NCBI GenBank assembly: GCA_964501715.1
Contig: CAZCTR010000009.1
Span: 1-53,244 of the forward strand
From: M55B118 sp964501715
GTDB taxonomy: Bacteria; Bacillota_I; Bacilli_A; Izemoplasmatales; Izemoplasmataceae
Direction of reading: 5' to 3'
Length of the DNA: 53,244 nucleotides
A model generated the notes under the pieces. The model worked only from the letters and a program-made list of their open reading frames with translations, did no database searches and was not told the origin of the DNA. This document shows, in pieces, positions 7,099 to 15,684 of this stretch. Within the stretch, counting starts at the first letter, position 1; every line of letters starts with the position of its first letter. Both the position numbers and the translations under genes were made by a program.

Positions 7099-8463
7099 AT
7101 GGAAGAAAAAACCTATCCCCACAGCATTGATGCCGAACAGAATGTCCTTGGCGCGGTCTTCATCGACCCGAAATCATTGGACAGTATGGCTGACACCCTC
7201 GTAGTCAATGATTTTTACAGCCGTCGCCATCAGCTCATCTATGGGGCCATACTGGACCTTTATGAGGACAGGGTGGACATCGATTACACAACCTTGATCA
7301 ACCACCTCGACACACAGGGCTTGTTGCTGGATGCGGGAGGCAGTGACTACATCCTGGGGCTGGCCGACACAACCCCTTCAATCGTCAATCTAGACCACTA
7401 CATCAACATCGTGCGTGACAAGGCCGTCATCCGCAACATGATCGATGTCGCGAGCGATGTCTCCCATAAAGGCTACAAGGCCACTGACATGCAAACGTTT
7501 ATTGACGATGCCGAGAAAAGAATATTTGATGTCGCCCGTTCAAGGCGCACATCGGACTTCGTCACAATCGGTCAAATCACCGAGGATGTCATCACGAAGA
7601 CCGAAGAAGCCAAAAACCATGCCGGCGAGCTCACGGGGCTCGACACCGGCTTCGAACAGCTGAACCACTACACCCTCGGGCTTCAGCCCTCAGAGCTTTA
7701 TATCATCGCCGCGCGTCCCTCCATGGGTAAAAGTGCGTTCGCGCTCAATATCGCAACCAATGTCGCGAAGCTTCCGGATTCCCCGACGATAGCGTTCTTC
7801 TCCCTTGAGATGGGCACGGACCAACTTGTGAGCCGGATGCTCTCAAGCGAAGCGACTGTGAATTCTCACCGTCTCAAGATGGGCAACCTATCCAATCAGG
7901 AGTGGCAACAGCTATCGCTTGCAAGCGACAATCTTCAGAAACTCAACGTCCTTTTTGATGATTCTGGGACCGTCAAGGTTACCGACATGAGGCAGAAATG
8001 CCGTAAACTCGCTCAGGAAGGCCGCCTAGACATGGTCTTGATCGACTATCTGCAGCTCCTCTCAGGATCACGGCAGCACACCAATCGTGTCCAGGAGGTT
8101 TCGGAAATCTCAAGGACACTCAAGGAGATGGCCCGGGAACTGAATATCCCGGTCATCGCGCTTTCACAGCTTTCAAGAAGCGTCGAACAAAGACCCGACA
8201 AGCATCCGATCATGGCTGACTTGAGGGAATCAGGCTCCATCGAGCAGGATGCTGATGTCGTCTTGTTCCTATACAGGGACGACTACTACAACCCGAACGA
8301 TTCCAAAAAACCGAACCAGGTCGATGTCATGGTCGCCAAGAACCGTTCTGGCGCGACCAACATGGATGGGTTCCCCCTTCTCTTCCGCAAACAGTACTCG
8401 CAGTTCAAGACCAAGATCATGGATACCGAGGAAGATGATGATGACGTCATGCCCAGCGCTTAA
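7099..8463 (+). CDS. dnaB: replicative DNA helicase DnaB
   Basis: Hexameric 5'-3' helicase of the replication fork (DnaC in Bacillus naming). The 454-residue protein has the N-terminal domain (PHSIDAEQNVLGAVFIDPKS), a linker, then the RecA-like ATPase: Walker A ARPSMGKSAF near residue 204, FSLEMGTDQLVSRM, the Walker B region VLIDYLQLL, and ADLRESGSIEQDADVVLFLYRD. It starts 3 bp after the gdpP-rplI stop with GGAGAAG as ribosome-binding site, so it is co-transcribed and probably coupled to L9 translation. A terminator follows at once. No intein is present. Confidence 0.97.
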   Translation: MEEKTYPHSIDAEQNVLGAVFIDPKSLDSMADTLVVNDFYSRRHQLIYGAILDLYEDRVDIDYTTLINHLDTQGLLLDAGGSDYILGLADTTPSIVNLDHYINIVRDKAVIRNMIDVASDVSHKGYKATDMQTFIDDAEKRIFDVARSRRTSDFVTIGQITEDVITKTEEAKNHAGELTGLDTGFEQLNHYTLGLQPSELYIIAARPSMGKSAFALNIATNVAKLPDSPTIAFFSLEMGTDQLVSRMLSSEATVNSHRLKMGNLSNQEWQQLSLASDNLQKLNVLFDDSGTVKVTDMRQKCRKLAQEGRLDMVLIDYLQLLSGSRQHTNRVQEVSEISRTLKEMARELNIPVIALSQLSRSVEQRPDKHPIMADLRESGSIEQDADVVLFLYRDDYYNPNDSKKPNQVDVMVAKNRSGATNMDGFPLLFRKQYSQFKTKIMDTEEDDDDVMPSA

Positions 8464-8487
8464 AACACGTTTACAACGTGTTTTTTT
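8463..8487 (+). terminator. intrinsic terminator after dnaB
   Basis: Stem AAACACGT (8463-8470) / ACGTGTTT (8476-8483) with a 5-nt loop, followed by Ts. It overlaps the last base of the dnaB stop codon. Confidence 0.85.
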
Positions 8488-8530
8488 CGTAAAGGGAAGC
8501 CCCTTGGAAGCAACGACCATCACGCCTTTC

Positions 8531-8559
8531 TTGCAAAGGCATGCCCTCTGTACTATAAT
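8531..8559 (+). promoter_or_regulatory. promoter of prfA
   Basis: -35 TTGCAA (8531-8536), 17-bp spacer, -10 TATAAT (8554-8559), with the prfA start 20 bp downstream. Confidence 0.8.
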
Positions 8560-8578
8560 AAGCCAGGAGTGAATAACG

Positions 8579-9649
8579 ATGAGAGAAAGATTAAAGAAAA
8601 TCAAAGAGCGTTATGAGACGCTGAACAGACAATTGAGCGACCCTGATATCGCCAGTGACATCGAAAAGATGACAGAGCTTTCCAAGGAGCTCAGAACCAT
8701 CGAGGATACCGTTGAAACCTACAATGAACTGCTTGAGGTTGAAAGCACCATCGAGGATCTCAAAGAGATGACTTATGAGGAAGACCCCGATATTCGTGAT
8801 ATGGCGCTCAGTGAACTTGAAGAGAACGAGAAGAAAAAGGAAACGCTTGAGGAGAAGCTTCAAAAGCTATTGATTCCCAAGGACCCGAACGACAAAAAAG
8901 ACGTCATCATGGAAATCCGTGGCGCCGCAGGCGGAAGCGAAGCCAACCGCTTTGCCGGAGACCTTTTCCGCATGTATTCCAGATACGCCGAATCACAGGG
9001 ATGGACCATGAGCGTCCTGAATGCCGTTGAAGGTGACCAGGGTGGCTATTCCCAGATAGAGTTGTCCATCTCGGGGAACTACGTGTATTCCTTCTTGAAA
9101 CATGAATCAGGGGCCCATCGTGTCCAACGGGTGCCGCAAACGGAGTCGCAGGGAAGGATACATACCTCGACCGCTACGGTTGTCGTCCTTCCGGAAGCGG
9201 AAGATGTGGAGATCAAGATTGATAAGAATGACCTTAGAATCGATACTTTCCGATCCAGTGGAAAGGGCGGACAGAGTGTCAACACGACAGATTCCGCAGT
9301 CAGGATCACCCATGAGCCATCAGGGCTTGTGGTTTCATGCCAGGACGGCAAGAGCCAGCACGAGAACAAGGCTACAGCCATGCGTGTCCTAAGAGCCCGC
9401 CTCAACGATCTCATTGAACAGAAACAACGTGAGAAAGAGGGGGCCATCAGGAAAAACAAGGTTGGTACAGGTGAGAGAAGTGAGAAGATCAGAACCTATA
9501 ATTACCCGCAGAACCGGGTGACAGACCACAGGATCGGCTTCACCATTCAGCAGCTTGACCGTGTGATGGAAGGGAAGCTTGACCCAGTCATCGAGGCTTT
9601 GATCAACGAGGAGTTCAACCGCAAACTTGAAGCCGAGACCGAGGAATGA
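8579..9649 (+). CDS. prfA: peptide chain release factor 1
   Basis: Releases nascent peptides at UAA and UAG. The 356-residue protein is full length. The GGQ catalytic loop is at residues 230-232 within SSGKGGQSVNTTDSAVR; the MEIRGAAGGSEA block and the RVPQTESQGRIHTSTATV block are intact, as is the C-terminal NYPQNRVTDHRIG. The start at 8579 lies just after CAGGAGTG. The next gene, prmC, encodes the methyltransferase that modifies the GGQ glutamine, a conserved pairing. Confidence 0.97.
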   Translation: MRERLKKIKERYETLNRQLSDPDIASDIEKMTELSKELRTIEDTVETYNELLEVESTIEDLKEMTYEEDPDIRDMALSELEENEKKKETLEEKLQKLLIPKDPNDKKDVIMEIRGAAGGSEANRFAGDLFRMYSRYAESQGWTMSVLNAVEGDQGGYSQIELSISGNYVYSFLKHESGAHRVQRVPQTESQGRIHTSTATVVVLPEAEDVEIKIDKNDLRIDTFRSSGKGGQSVNTTDSAVRITHEPSGLVVSCQDGKSQHENKATAMRVLRARLNDLIEQKQREKEGAIRKNKVGTGERSEKIRTYNYPQNRVTDHRIGFTIQQLDRVMEGKLDPVIEALINEEFNRKLEAETEE

Positions 9650-9653
9650 TGCT

Positions 9654-9678
9654 AGAAGTGCCTTCAGGCACTTCTTTG
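9654..9678 (+). terminator. hairpin between prfA and prmC
   Basis: AGAAGTGCC (9654-9662) / GGCACTTCT (9667-9675), 4-nt loop, followed only by TTG. The U-run is short, so it probably attenuates or protects the message and does not fully terminate. Confidence 0.45.
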
Positions 9679-9696
9679 ACGCTATAGGAGCTTTAT

Positions 9697-10548
9697 ATGA
9701 AAACATATAGGACTGTTTTAAAGGAATTTGAATCATACGCCCTTGACGCCGGTCGTGAACCCAGTGGGATAAAACGCTTGCTGATGCATTTCTCCGGACT
9801 CTCAGGAACCGAGATGTTCACGAGTATGGACACCCCGATGGAAAAGAAGGCCTACCAAGCTTTTGAATCCGCTGTCAGGGATTATGTCGAGCATCAACGG
9901 CCGGTGCAGCACATCGTGGGAAGCGAGACTTTCTTCGGCTATGAGTTCCTCATCAACAAGGACGCGCTGATTCCGCGGTTCGAAACGGAAGAACTTGTTG
10001 AGAACAGCCTGTTGCTCATGGATGAAATGTTCGACAGCGACACCAGCCTTGATCTGCTCGACCTCGGAACAGGTTCAGGGTGCATCGCCATCACCATGGA
10101 CAAGGAGGATGAACGTGTCAAGGCAATCGGTACGGACATATCCGAAAAGGCGGTCATACTAGCCAGGAGGAACGCCGAGGCCCTCGGAAGTTCCGCGAAG
10201 TTTGTCTCCGGCGACCTTTTCGATCCGGTAAAAGACAGAACCTTCGATATCATCCTCTCCAACCCTCCCTATATCCCCCAGACAGAAGCAGTCGACCCCT
10301 TGATTGAAAACTATGAACCCCATGTCGCCTTATTTGGCGGGGAAGACGGATTGGATTTCTACAAAATCATCCTGGCTGGAATCAAACCCCATCTCAAGAA
10401 CCGGTTCCTCATCGGATTCGAGCACGCTTATCATCATGCCGAAGCCCTCAAAGAAATGGCGCGGAAACATCTTCCGGATGCCTTCGTCATTCAGAAAAAG
10501 GACATGCAAGGCAAGGACCGTATGACCTTTATCATGTCCAGGCGTTAA
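9697..10548 (+). CDS. prmC: release factor glutamine N5-methyltransferase
   Basis: Uses S-adenosylmethionine to methylate the GGQ glutamine of release factors. The 283-residue protein has a helical N-terminal domain, then the Rossmann-like domain: LDLGTGSGCIAI (SAM-binding motif I) around residue 125 and the substrate-glutamine motif NPPY at residues 189-192 (ILSNPPYIP). The FETEELVE segment is also typical. Start at ATG 9697 with TAGGAG upstream. Adjacent to prfA as in most bacteria. Confidence 0.95.
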   Translation: MKTYRTVLKEFESYALDAGREPSGIKRLLMHFSGLSGTEMFTSMDTPMEKKAYQAFESAVRDYVEHQRPVQHIVGSETFFGYEFLINKDALIPRFETEELVENSLLLMDEMFDSDTSLDLLDLGTGSGCIAITMDKEDERVKAIGTDISEKAVILARRNAEALGSSAKFVSGDLFDPVKDRTFDIILSNPPYIPQTEAVDPLIENYEPHVALFGGEDGLDFYKIILAGIKPHLKNRFLIGFEHAYHHAEALKEMARKHLPDAFVIQKKDMQGKDRMTFIMSRR

Positions 10549-10590
10549 ATGTTTCAAAGATGTTCTCAACACAAAACAATGTATGATGAC

Positions 10591-10619
10591 TTGACCAATC
10601 GAGGCTATCATGCAATAAT
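10591..10619 (+). promoter_or_regulatory. probable promoter of topA
   Basis: -35 TTGACC (10591-10596), 17-bp spacer, -10 AATAAT (10614-10619). Just downstream is a short palindrome TGACA-N5-TGTCA (about 10619-10633) at the expected start of transcription, which could be an operator. Confidence 0.55.
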
Positions 10620-10651
10620 GACAGAAATTGTCACTACAGGAGTTGAAGCCC

Positions 10652-12712
10652 ATGAGCAAGAAACTTGTGATCGTGGAGTCCCCAAGCAAATCAAAGACCA
10701 TTGAGCAGTACCTTGGCAAGGATTACAAGGTGCTTTCCTCCAAGGGTCATATACGCGATCTGGCCATTTCTGGACCCGGAGGCCTCGGCCTTGACATAGA
10801 GGATGGGTTCAAGCCCAACTATTCGATTCTCAAGGACAAGCAGTCCATAGTCAATGCGTTAAAAAAGGAAACCAAGCACGCGGACAGTGTCTATCTCGCC
10901 ACTGACCCCGACCGTGAGGGTGAGGCGATCAGTTGGCATCTCGAGGAGGTGCTGGGTCTGAAAGAATCCGACATCCCTTCAAGAAGGGTCATTTTTAATG
11001 AGGTTACCAAAGACGCCGTCCAGAGTGCTTTTGATCATCCGAGGGACATCGATTTCAACCTTGTCTCCTCACAGGAGACGAGAAGAATTCTCGACAGGAT
11101 CATCGGTTTCAAGCTGAGCAAGTTGCTGCAGAACAAGATCAAAAGCAAATCAGCCGGCCGTGTCCAAAGCGCAGCGCTCAAGATTCTTGTCGACAGGGAG
11201 TTGGAAATCGAGGCGTTCAATCCGGAGGAATATTGGAAAGTGACCGCACACTTCCCCCATTTTGACGCTGAACTCTCCAAAGTGAACAGCCGCAAGGCGA
11301 AGCTTGGTAGCGAATCGGCCACTGACAAGGTACTGGATGCTCTAAGTGACACATTCACTGTGGATGACCTCAAGAAACGTGAGCGCAAACGCTCACCCAA
11401 GCAGGCCTTCACCACCTCCACCTTGCAACAGGAGGCCTCGAACAAGCTCAACATGGGCGGTTCAAGAACCATGATGGTCGCCCAGAGCCTTTATGAGGGT
11501 ATCAACCTTGGAGATGAGACAGTCGGTCTGATTACGTATATGCGTACCGATGCGACACGCATGAGCCAATCGTTCATAAAGCCCGCAAAAGGGTTCATCA
11601 AGAAACACTATGGCGACGATTATGTCGGACGCGTACGACCGAACCAGACGAAGAAAAACGCACAGGACGCCCATGAAGCCATACGTCCTACAAGCATAAA
11701 GCATCATCCCGACAAGGTGAAAAGCCGTCTGACAAGAGACGAACACCGCCTTTACCGCATGATCTACATGCGCGCAGTCGCCTCCCTCATGGCACCTGCA
11801 AAAATTGAGTCGACCACCCTGGACCTCAAGAACAACCACACCATGTTCAGAGCCAAGGCACAAGCGCTTGTGTTTGACGGATATTTGAAACTATACAAGG
11901 ATTATGAAAAAGTCGATGTGAGCGAACTCCCGGATTTCAATCCCGGGGACACACTCAAATCGGATACCATCGAGAAATCGCAACATTTCACCAGCCCCCC
12001 GCCAAGATACACCGAAGCCCGTCTCATCAAGGAGATGGAAGAACTCGGCATCGGGCGTCCAAGCACTTATTCACAGACAGTCGCCACACTCAAAAAGAGG
12101 AATTATGTCTCCATCGACGAGAAGAAGTTCGTCCCCACCGACAGGGGCCGATTGACCATCGAGAAATTGCAAGGGTTTTTCTCGGAAATCATCAGTGTGG
12201 ATTACACCGCCAAGATGGAAACCGTTCTCGATGATATTGCCAAAGGCGATGAGGACCAGAACGAAGTCGTCGAATCGTTCTACAGCACCTTCATTCCCTT
12301 GGTTGAGAAAGCCAATGAGAAGATGGAGAAGATCGCGCCTCAGTACACCGGTGAGTCCTGTCCTAAATGCGGCCGCCCAATGGTGTATAGGGAATCGAGA
12401 TACGGCACATTCGAAGCCTGCAGCGGATACCCGGATTGCAAATACATCAAGCCGGATGAAAACAGACAGGAACCTGAAAAAACAGGCATCACCTGTCCGA
12501 AATGCAAAAAAGGCGAGATTGTCATGCGTACCGCCAAGCGTGGCAGGAACAAGGGCAACACTTTCTATGCTTGCAACAATTTCCCGAAATGCAAAAATGT
12601 CCTTCGGGGAAAACCCACGGGAGACAAGTGTGAAGCGTGCGACGACCTCATGGTTGAAATGGATGACGGCAGTGTCGTCTGCAACGACAAATCCTGTGCA
12701 GAAGCGGAATGA
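10652..12712 (+). CDS. topA: DNA topoisomerase I (type IA)
   Basis: Relaxes negative supercoils. The 686-residue protein begins MSKKLVIVESPSKSKTIEQY (Toprim start) and has the acidic Toprim triad region ATDPDREGEAI. The catalytic tyrosine is in GLITYMRTDATRMS near residue 295. The C-terminal ~120 residues carry three zinc-ribbon modules: CPKCGRPMVYR...CSGYPDC, CPKCKKGEIV...CNNFPKC and CEACDDL...CNDKSC. The frame is open upstream from 10628, but the conserved N terminus and AGGAG place the start at 10652. The gene appears monocistronic. Confidence 0.97.
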   Translation: MSKKLVIVESPSKSKTIEQYLGKDYKVLSSKGHIRDLAISGPGGLGLDIEDGFKPNYSILKDKQSIVNALKKETKHADSVYLATDPDREGEAISWHLEEVLGLKESDIPSRRVIFNEVTKDAVQSAFDHPRDIDFNLVSSQETRRILDRIIGFKLSKLLQNKIKSKSAGRVQSAALKILVDRELEIEAFNPEEYWKVTAHFPHFDAELSKVNSRKAKLGSESATDKVLDALSDTFTVDDLKKRERKRSPKQAFTTSTLQQEASNKLNMGGSRTMMVAQSLYEGINLGDETVGLITYMRTDATRMSQSFIKPAKGFIKKHYGDDYVGRVRPNQTKKNAQDAHEAIRPTSIKHHPDKVKSRLTRDEHRLYRMIYMRAVASLMAPAKIESTTLDLKNNHTMFRAKAQALVFDGYLKLYKDYEKVDVSELPDFNPGDTLKSDTIEKSQHFTSPPPRYTEARLIKEMEELGIGRPSTYSQTVATLKKRNYVSIDEKKFVPTDRGRLTIEKLQGFFSEIISVDYTAKMETVLDDIAKGDEDQNEVVESFYSTFIPLVEKANEKMEKIAPQYTGESCPKCGRPMVYRESRYGTFEACSGYPDCKYIKPDENRQEPEKTGITCPKCKKGEIVMRTAKRGRNKGNTFYACNNFPKCKNVLRGKPTGDKCEACDDLMVEMDDGSVVCNDKSCAEAE

Positions 12713-12760
12713 ATGTTTAAGGATTCAGTCTGAATTATTACATTTTTTATCGGCAATCAG

Positions 12761-12789
12761 TTGACAATCCCAAATGCCTATGCTATTAT
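12761..12789 (+). promoter_or_regulatory. strong promoter of the 12796 transcript
   Basis: Perfect -35 TTGACA (12761-12766), exactly 17 bp, then -10 TATTAT (12784-12789) preceded by TG one base away (TGC), an extended -10. Predicted start is at about 12796. Confidence 0.85.
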
Positions 12790-12795
12790 TTGATT

Positions 12796-12897
12796 GCAAT
12801 CGAGAGGTTGCACTTATCCCTTACATAGCATGGTGAATATTCATTTATTCACACATCCCCTTCCTTAATCCGCCGCGAGGCGGATTTTCCCTTTTTA
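12796..12897 (+). ncRNA. candidate small regulatory RNA (three hairpins, C-rich single strands)
   Basis: The transcript from the consensus promoter would run about 100 nt to an intrinsic terminator and contains no plausible reading frame. Hairpin 1: GCAATC-GAGA-GGTTGC (12796-12811), a GNRA tetraloop. Hairpin 2: GTGAATA / TATTCAC (12833-12852). Hairpin 3, the terminator: AATCCGCC-GCGA-GGCGGATT (12867-12886) followed by TTCCCTTTTT. The two single-stranded stretches hold TTATCCCTTAC (12814-12824) and ACATCCCCTTCC (12853-12864), which could pair with ribosome-binding sites. Length, layout and the ATCCCC seeds recall RsaE/RoxS-type sRNAs, but I cannot confirm homology. It could instead be an attenuator leader of ftsY. 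Confidence 0.65.
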
Positions 12898-12912
12898 TAG
12901 GGGGTTTGTATT

Positions 12913-12939
12913 TTGAACGACCAGCCGATGTGTTATAAT
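12913..12939 (+). promoter_or_regulatory. probable promoter of ftsY-ylxM-ffh
   Basis: -10 TATAAT at 12934-12939 with TTGAAC at 12913-12918 (15-bp spacer) or TTTTGA at 12911-12916 (17-bp spacer). It lies after the sRNA terminator, so ftsY need not depend on the upstream transcript. Confidence 0.55.
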
Positions 12940-12971
12940 ACCTTTGATTTATGAAAAGAAGGTGTGTAGCC

Positions 12972-13934
12972 ATGGGTTTTTTTAAAAATTTGTTCCAATC
13001 GAAAAAGAAGAAAAAAACATCCGAGAAATACCGGATTGGTATGCAAAAGACACGTCAAGGCGTTTTTAACAGGCTGAACGATGTGTTGAAGGATGCAAAG
13101 CTCAACGACGATGTCTTTGATGAGATTGAAGAGATCTTTATCATGGCGGACATGGGCGTCGATACCGTACTCGAATTTGTCGGACACCTGAGAAATACCA
13201 TCGACCTCTCCAAGCTTTCCAGCGTCGAGGACCTTCGTGAGATCATTGTCGAAGAGATGTTCAAACGCTACACCAAAGATACCGTCATTGATACGAACCT
13301 GGATGTCGATCACGACATGTCCGTGCTTCTGTTTGTCGGTGTGAACGGGGTTGGCAAGACCACGACCATCGCCAAAGTCGCCAAACAGCTCCAAGATGAA
13401 GGGAAGACTGTGATGATGGTCGCGGGAGACACCTACCGTGCGGGCGCAATCGAACAATTGCGTATCTGGAGTGAGCGTGTCGGATGCGCCTTTTATGAGA
13501 AAACTGCGGGAAGCGACCCGTCAAGTGTCATGTATGATGCGGTTCAGAAGGCCAAGGCAGAATCTGTCGATGTGCTCCTTTGTGATACAGCCGGAAGGCT
13601 TCAGAACAAACAAAATCTCATGAATGAACTTGCCAAGATTCACAAGGTTCTCGGTCGCGAGATCTCTGGTGCTCCGCATGAGACCCTGCTCGTTTTGGAT
13701 GCGACCACAGGCCAGAACGGCATCTCGCAGGCCAGGACATTCAATGAGGTCACCCATCCGACCGGGGTCGTACTGACCAAATTGGATGGTACCGCGAAGG
13801 GCGGCATAGCGCTTGCGGTCTATGAGAACACCGGCATTCCGATCAAAATGGTGGGGCTCGGTGAAACAATGGACGACCTTGAATATTTTGATATCGAGGA
13901 ATATATATACGGCCTTTTCTCGGATGTGGTATGA
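12972..13934 (+). CDS. ftsY: signal recognition particle receptor FtsY
   Basis: SRP GTPase that docks ribosome-SRP complexes at the membrane. The 320-residue protein has the N (helical) and G domains. P-loop GVNGVGKTTTIAK is near residue 123; DTAGRLQNK, TKLDGTAKGG and the C-terminal GLGETMDDLEYFD are all present. The acidic A domain of the E. coli protein is missing, replaced by a short basic amphipathic N terminus (FFKNLFQSKKKKK), as in many Gram-positives. I start at ATG 12972 after AAGGTG; an in-frame ATG at 12951 lacks such a site. It overlaps ylxM by 4 bp (ATGA). Confidence 0.96.
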   Translation: MGFFKNLFQSKKKKKTSEKYRIGMQKTRQGVFNRLNDVLKDAKLNDDVFDEIEEIFIMADMGVDTVLEFVGHLRNTIDLSKLSSVEDLREIIVEEMFKRYTKDTVIDTNLDVDHDMSVLLFVGVNGVGKTTTIAKVAKQLQDEGKTVMMVAGDTYRAGAIEQLRIWSERVGCAFYEKTAGSDPSSVMYDAVQKAKAESVDVLLCDTAGRLQNKQNLMNELAKIHKVLGREISGAPHETLLVLDATTGQNGISQARTFNEVTHPTGVVLTKLDGTAKGGIALAVYENTGIPIKMVGLGETMDDLEYFDIEEYIYGLFSDVV

Positions 13935-14257
13935 TGGATACGCTTGAGAAACACCTGTATATCAATCAACTTTTCTGGCTTTACGGCGAATTGCTTACAG
14001 ACCGTCAGAATGAAATGGTGCATTATTACTATGAAGAGAACTATTCCTTGCATGAAGTCTCGGAAATTCTCGGTGTCAGCAGAAACGCTGTTCATGACCA
14101 ACTCAAACGAGCGGAAGAGAAAATGCGCGATTACGAAAAGAGACTCGGGCTCTTGAAACGCGAACAGACACGGCTGAAAATCATCGAACAACTTGAAGAC
14201 ACAACGGAAGATGAAACCCAGCTTTATCTGATCGAGCAACTTAAAAAGGTGGAATGA
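13931..14257 (+). CDS. ylxM: YlxM/p13-like SRP-associated DNA-binding protein
   Basis: A 108-residue helix-turn-helix protein: the stretch QNEMVHYYYEENYSLHEVSEILGVSRNAVHDQLKRAEEKM is a sigma-70 region 4-like HTH, followed by a charged helical tail. YlxM (UPF0122) lies between ftsY and ffh in many Bacillota and has been reported to modulate SRP activity in Streptococcus. It overlaps the ftsY stop (ATGA) and ends 3 bp before ffh, so the three are translated together. Confidence 0.93.
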   Translation: MMDTLEKHLYINQLFWLYGELLTDRQNEMVHYYYEENYSLHEVSEILGVSRNAVHDQLKRAEEKMRDYEKRLGLLKREQTRLKIIEQLEDTTEDETQLYLIEQLKKVE

Positions 14258-14260
14258 CAC

Positions 14261-15667
14261 ATGGCTTTTGACCAGTTATCAGATAGAATGCAAATGGCGC
14301 TTCGCCGCATCCGTGGCAAAGCGCGTCTTACGGAGAAAGACATTGACGAGATGATGAGGGAGGTCCGCTTGAGCCTTTTGGAGGCGGACGTCAATTTCAA
14401 GGTCGTCAAGCAATTCACGAACGACGTGAAAGAGAAGGCGAAAGGCGACAGGATCCTTAAGGGGTTGAACCCTTCTCAGCAGGTCGTGAAGGTCGTTCGT
14501 GACGAACTCACAGCACTCCTTGGGGGCGAGACCAGTCCCTTCTCGATTCAATCAGGTGCATTGAACAAAATCATGCTTGTCGGTTTACAAGGGAGCGGTA
14601 AGACCACCACTGCGGGCAAACTGGCCAAGCACATAAGGAAAGATGACGACCGCAAAGTACTTTTGGTCGCGCTTGACGTATACCGCCCCGCCGCGATCGA
14701 TCAGTTGGTGACCATCGGTAAGCAGCTCGGACTTGAAGTGTTTGAAAGGGGAACGGACGCCGATCCCGTCGATATTGCCAGAGAGGCTTTACGATATGCG
14801 GAAGAGAAGTCATTCGAGGCGGTCATATTCGACACTGCGGGAAGGCTACATATCGATGAGGCCATGATGGAAGAGATTCAGACCATCAAAACCACGATAA
14901 ATCCTGATGAGAGCCTGCTTGTCCTCGATGCGATGACCGGGCAGGATGCCGTAAGCGTCGCGGAACATTTCCATAACTCCTTGAACATCACCGGCGGAAT
15001 CATCACCAAACTTGACAGCGACACCCGAGGAGGCGCCGCGCTATCGCTGCGCAGCGTGAGCGGTGTCCCGATCAAGTTCATGGGGGTTGGCGAACAGTTG
15101 GATGCTCTGGAAGTCTTTCATCCCGACAGGATGGCCGGACGCATACTCGGCATGGGAGATGTGCTCAGCCTCGTCGACAAAGTCGAGGAGAATGTCGATG
15201 AGGATGACATGATGAGCATGATGGAGAAAATGTCGTCAGGTTCCTTCAACTATGACGACTATCTCAAACAGCTTAAGATGATCAAACGGATGGGATCGCT
15301 CAAAGGTCTCATGAAAATGATCCCCGGAGCCAATAAGATGTTCAAGAATGCGGACATTGACGAGTCTCAACTTTCAAGAATAGAGACCATCATCCAATCC
15401 ATGACGAAAAAAGAACGCAAAAAACCGGATCTGCTTGAAAAGGAGAGCCGGCGCAGGAAAAGGGTCGCCAAAGGGTCCGGGAAGACGGTCGCCGAAGTCA
15501 ACCGACTCATCGACACTCTGAAACAGCAGAAACAGGCGATGAAAAGGATGGGGACCATGGACCCCTCGCAGGTGGATCCGAACAATCCGCTCAAAAGCAT
15601 GCAGCCTAAACAGACGAAAAAGGGCAAAAAAGGAAAAGGTAAAGGAAAAGGTGGATTCAGGATTTAA
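14261..15667 (+). CDS. ffh: signal recognition particle protein Ffh
   Basis: SRP54 homologue that binds signal sequences and 4.5S RNA. The 468-residue protein has the N domain, the G domain with P-loop GLQGSGKTTTAGK near residue 107, DTAGRLHID and TKLDSDTRGGAAL, and a methionine-rich M domain (residues ~300-440; many Met around MKRMGTMDPSQVD). The tail is a Lys/Gly-rich stretch. Its stop codon overlaps that of the convergent HAD gene, and the last codons form one arm of a long hairpin (15645-15684). Confidence 0.97.
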   Translation: MAFDQLSDRMQMALRRIRGKARLTEKDIDEMMREVRLSLLEADVNFKVVKQFTNDVKEKAKGDRILKGLNPSQQVVKVVRDELTALLGGETSPFSIQSGALNKIMLVGLQGSGKTTTAGKLAKHIRKDDDRKVLLVALDVYRPAAIDQLVTIGKQLGLEVFERGTDADPVDIAREALRYAEEKSFEAVIFDTAGRLHIDEAMMEEIQTIKTTINPDESLLVLDAMTGQDAVSVAEHFHNSLNITGGIITKLDSDTRGGAALSLRSVSGVPIKFMGVGEQLDALEVFHPDRMAGRILGMGDVLSLVDKVEENVDEDDMMSMMEKMSSGSFNYDDYLKQLKMIKRMGSLKGLMKMIPGANKMFKNADIDESQLSRIETIIQSMTKKERKKPDLLEKESRRRKRVAKGSGKTVAEVNRLIDTLKQQKQAMKRMGTMDPSQVDPNNPLKSMQPKQTKKGKKGKGKGKGGFRI

Positions 15668-15684
15668 TCCTGTTCCACCTTTTC
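15645..15684. terminator. bidirectional hairpin built from the ends of two convergent genes
   Basis: GAAAAGGTGGA (15645-15655) pairs with TCCACCTTTTC (15674-15684), and inside it AGGATT (15659-15664) pairs with AATCCT (15666-15671). The stop codons of ffh (15665-15667) and of the minus-strand HAD gene (15664-15666) lie in the centre. On either strand the 3' arm ends in CCTTTTC, so it can act as a weak intrinsic terminator in both directions. Confidence 0.7.

Noticed and set aside
12796..12897. tRNA, SRP RNA, tmRNA or RNase P RNA at this position.
   Set aside because: No cloverleaf or CCA end, no GGAAG-type SRP apical loop, and the transcript is too short for the latter two.
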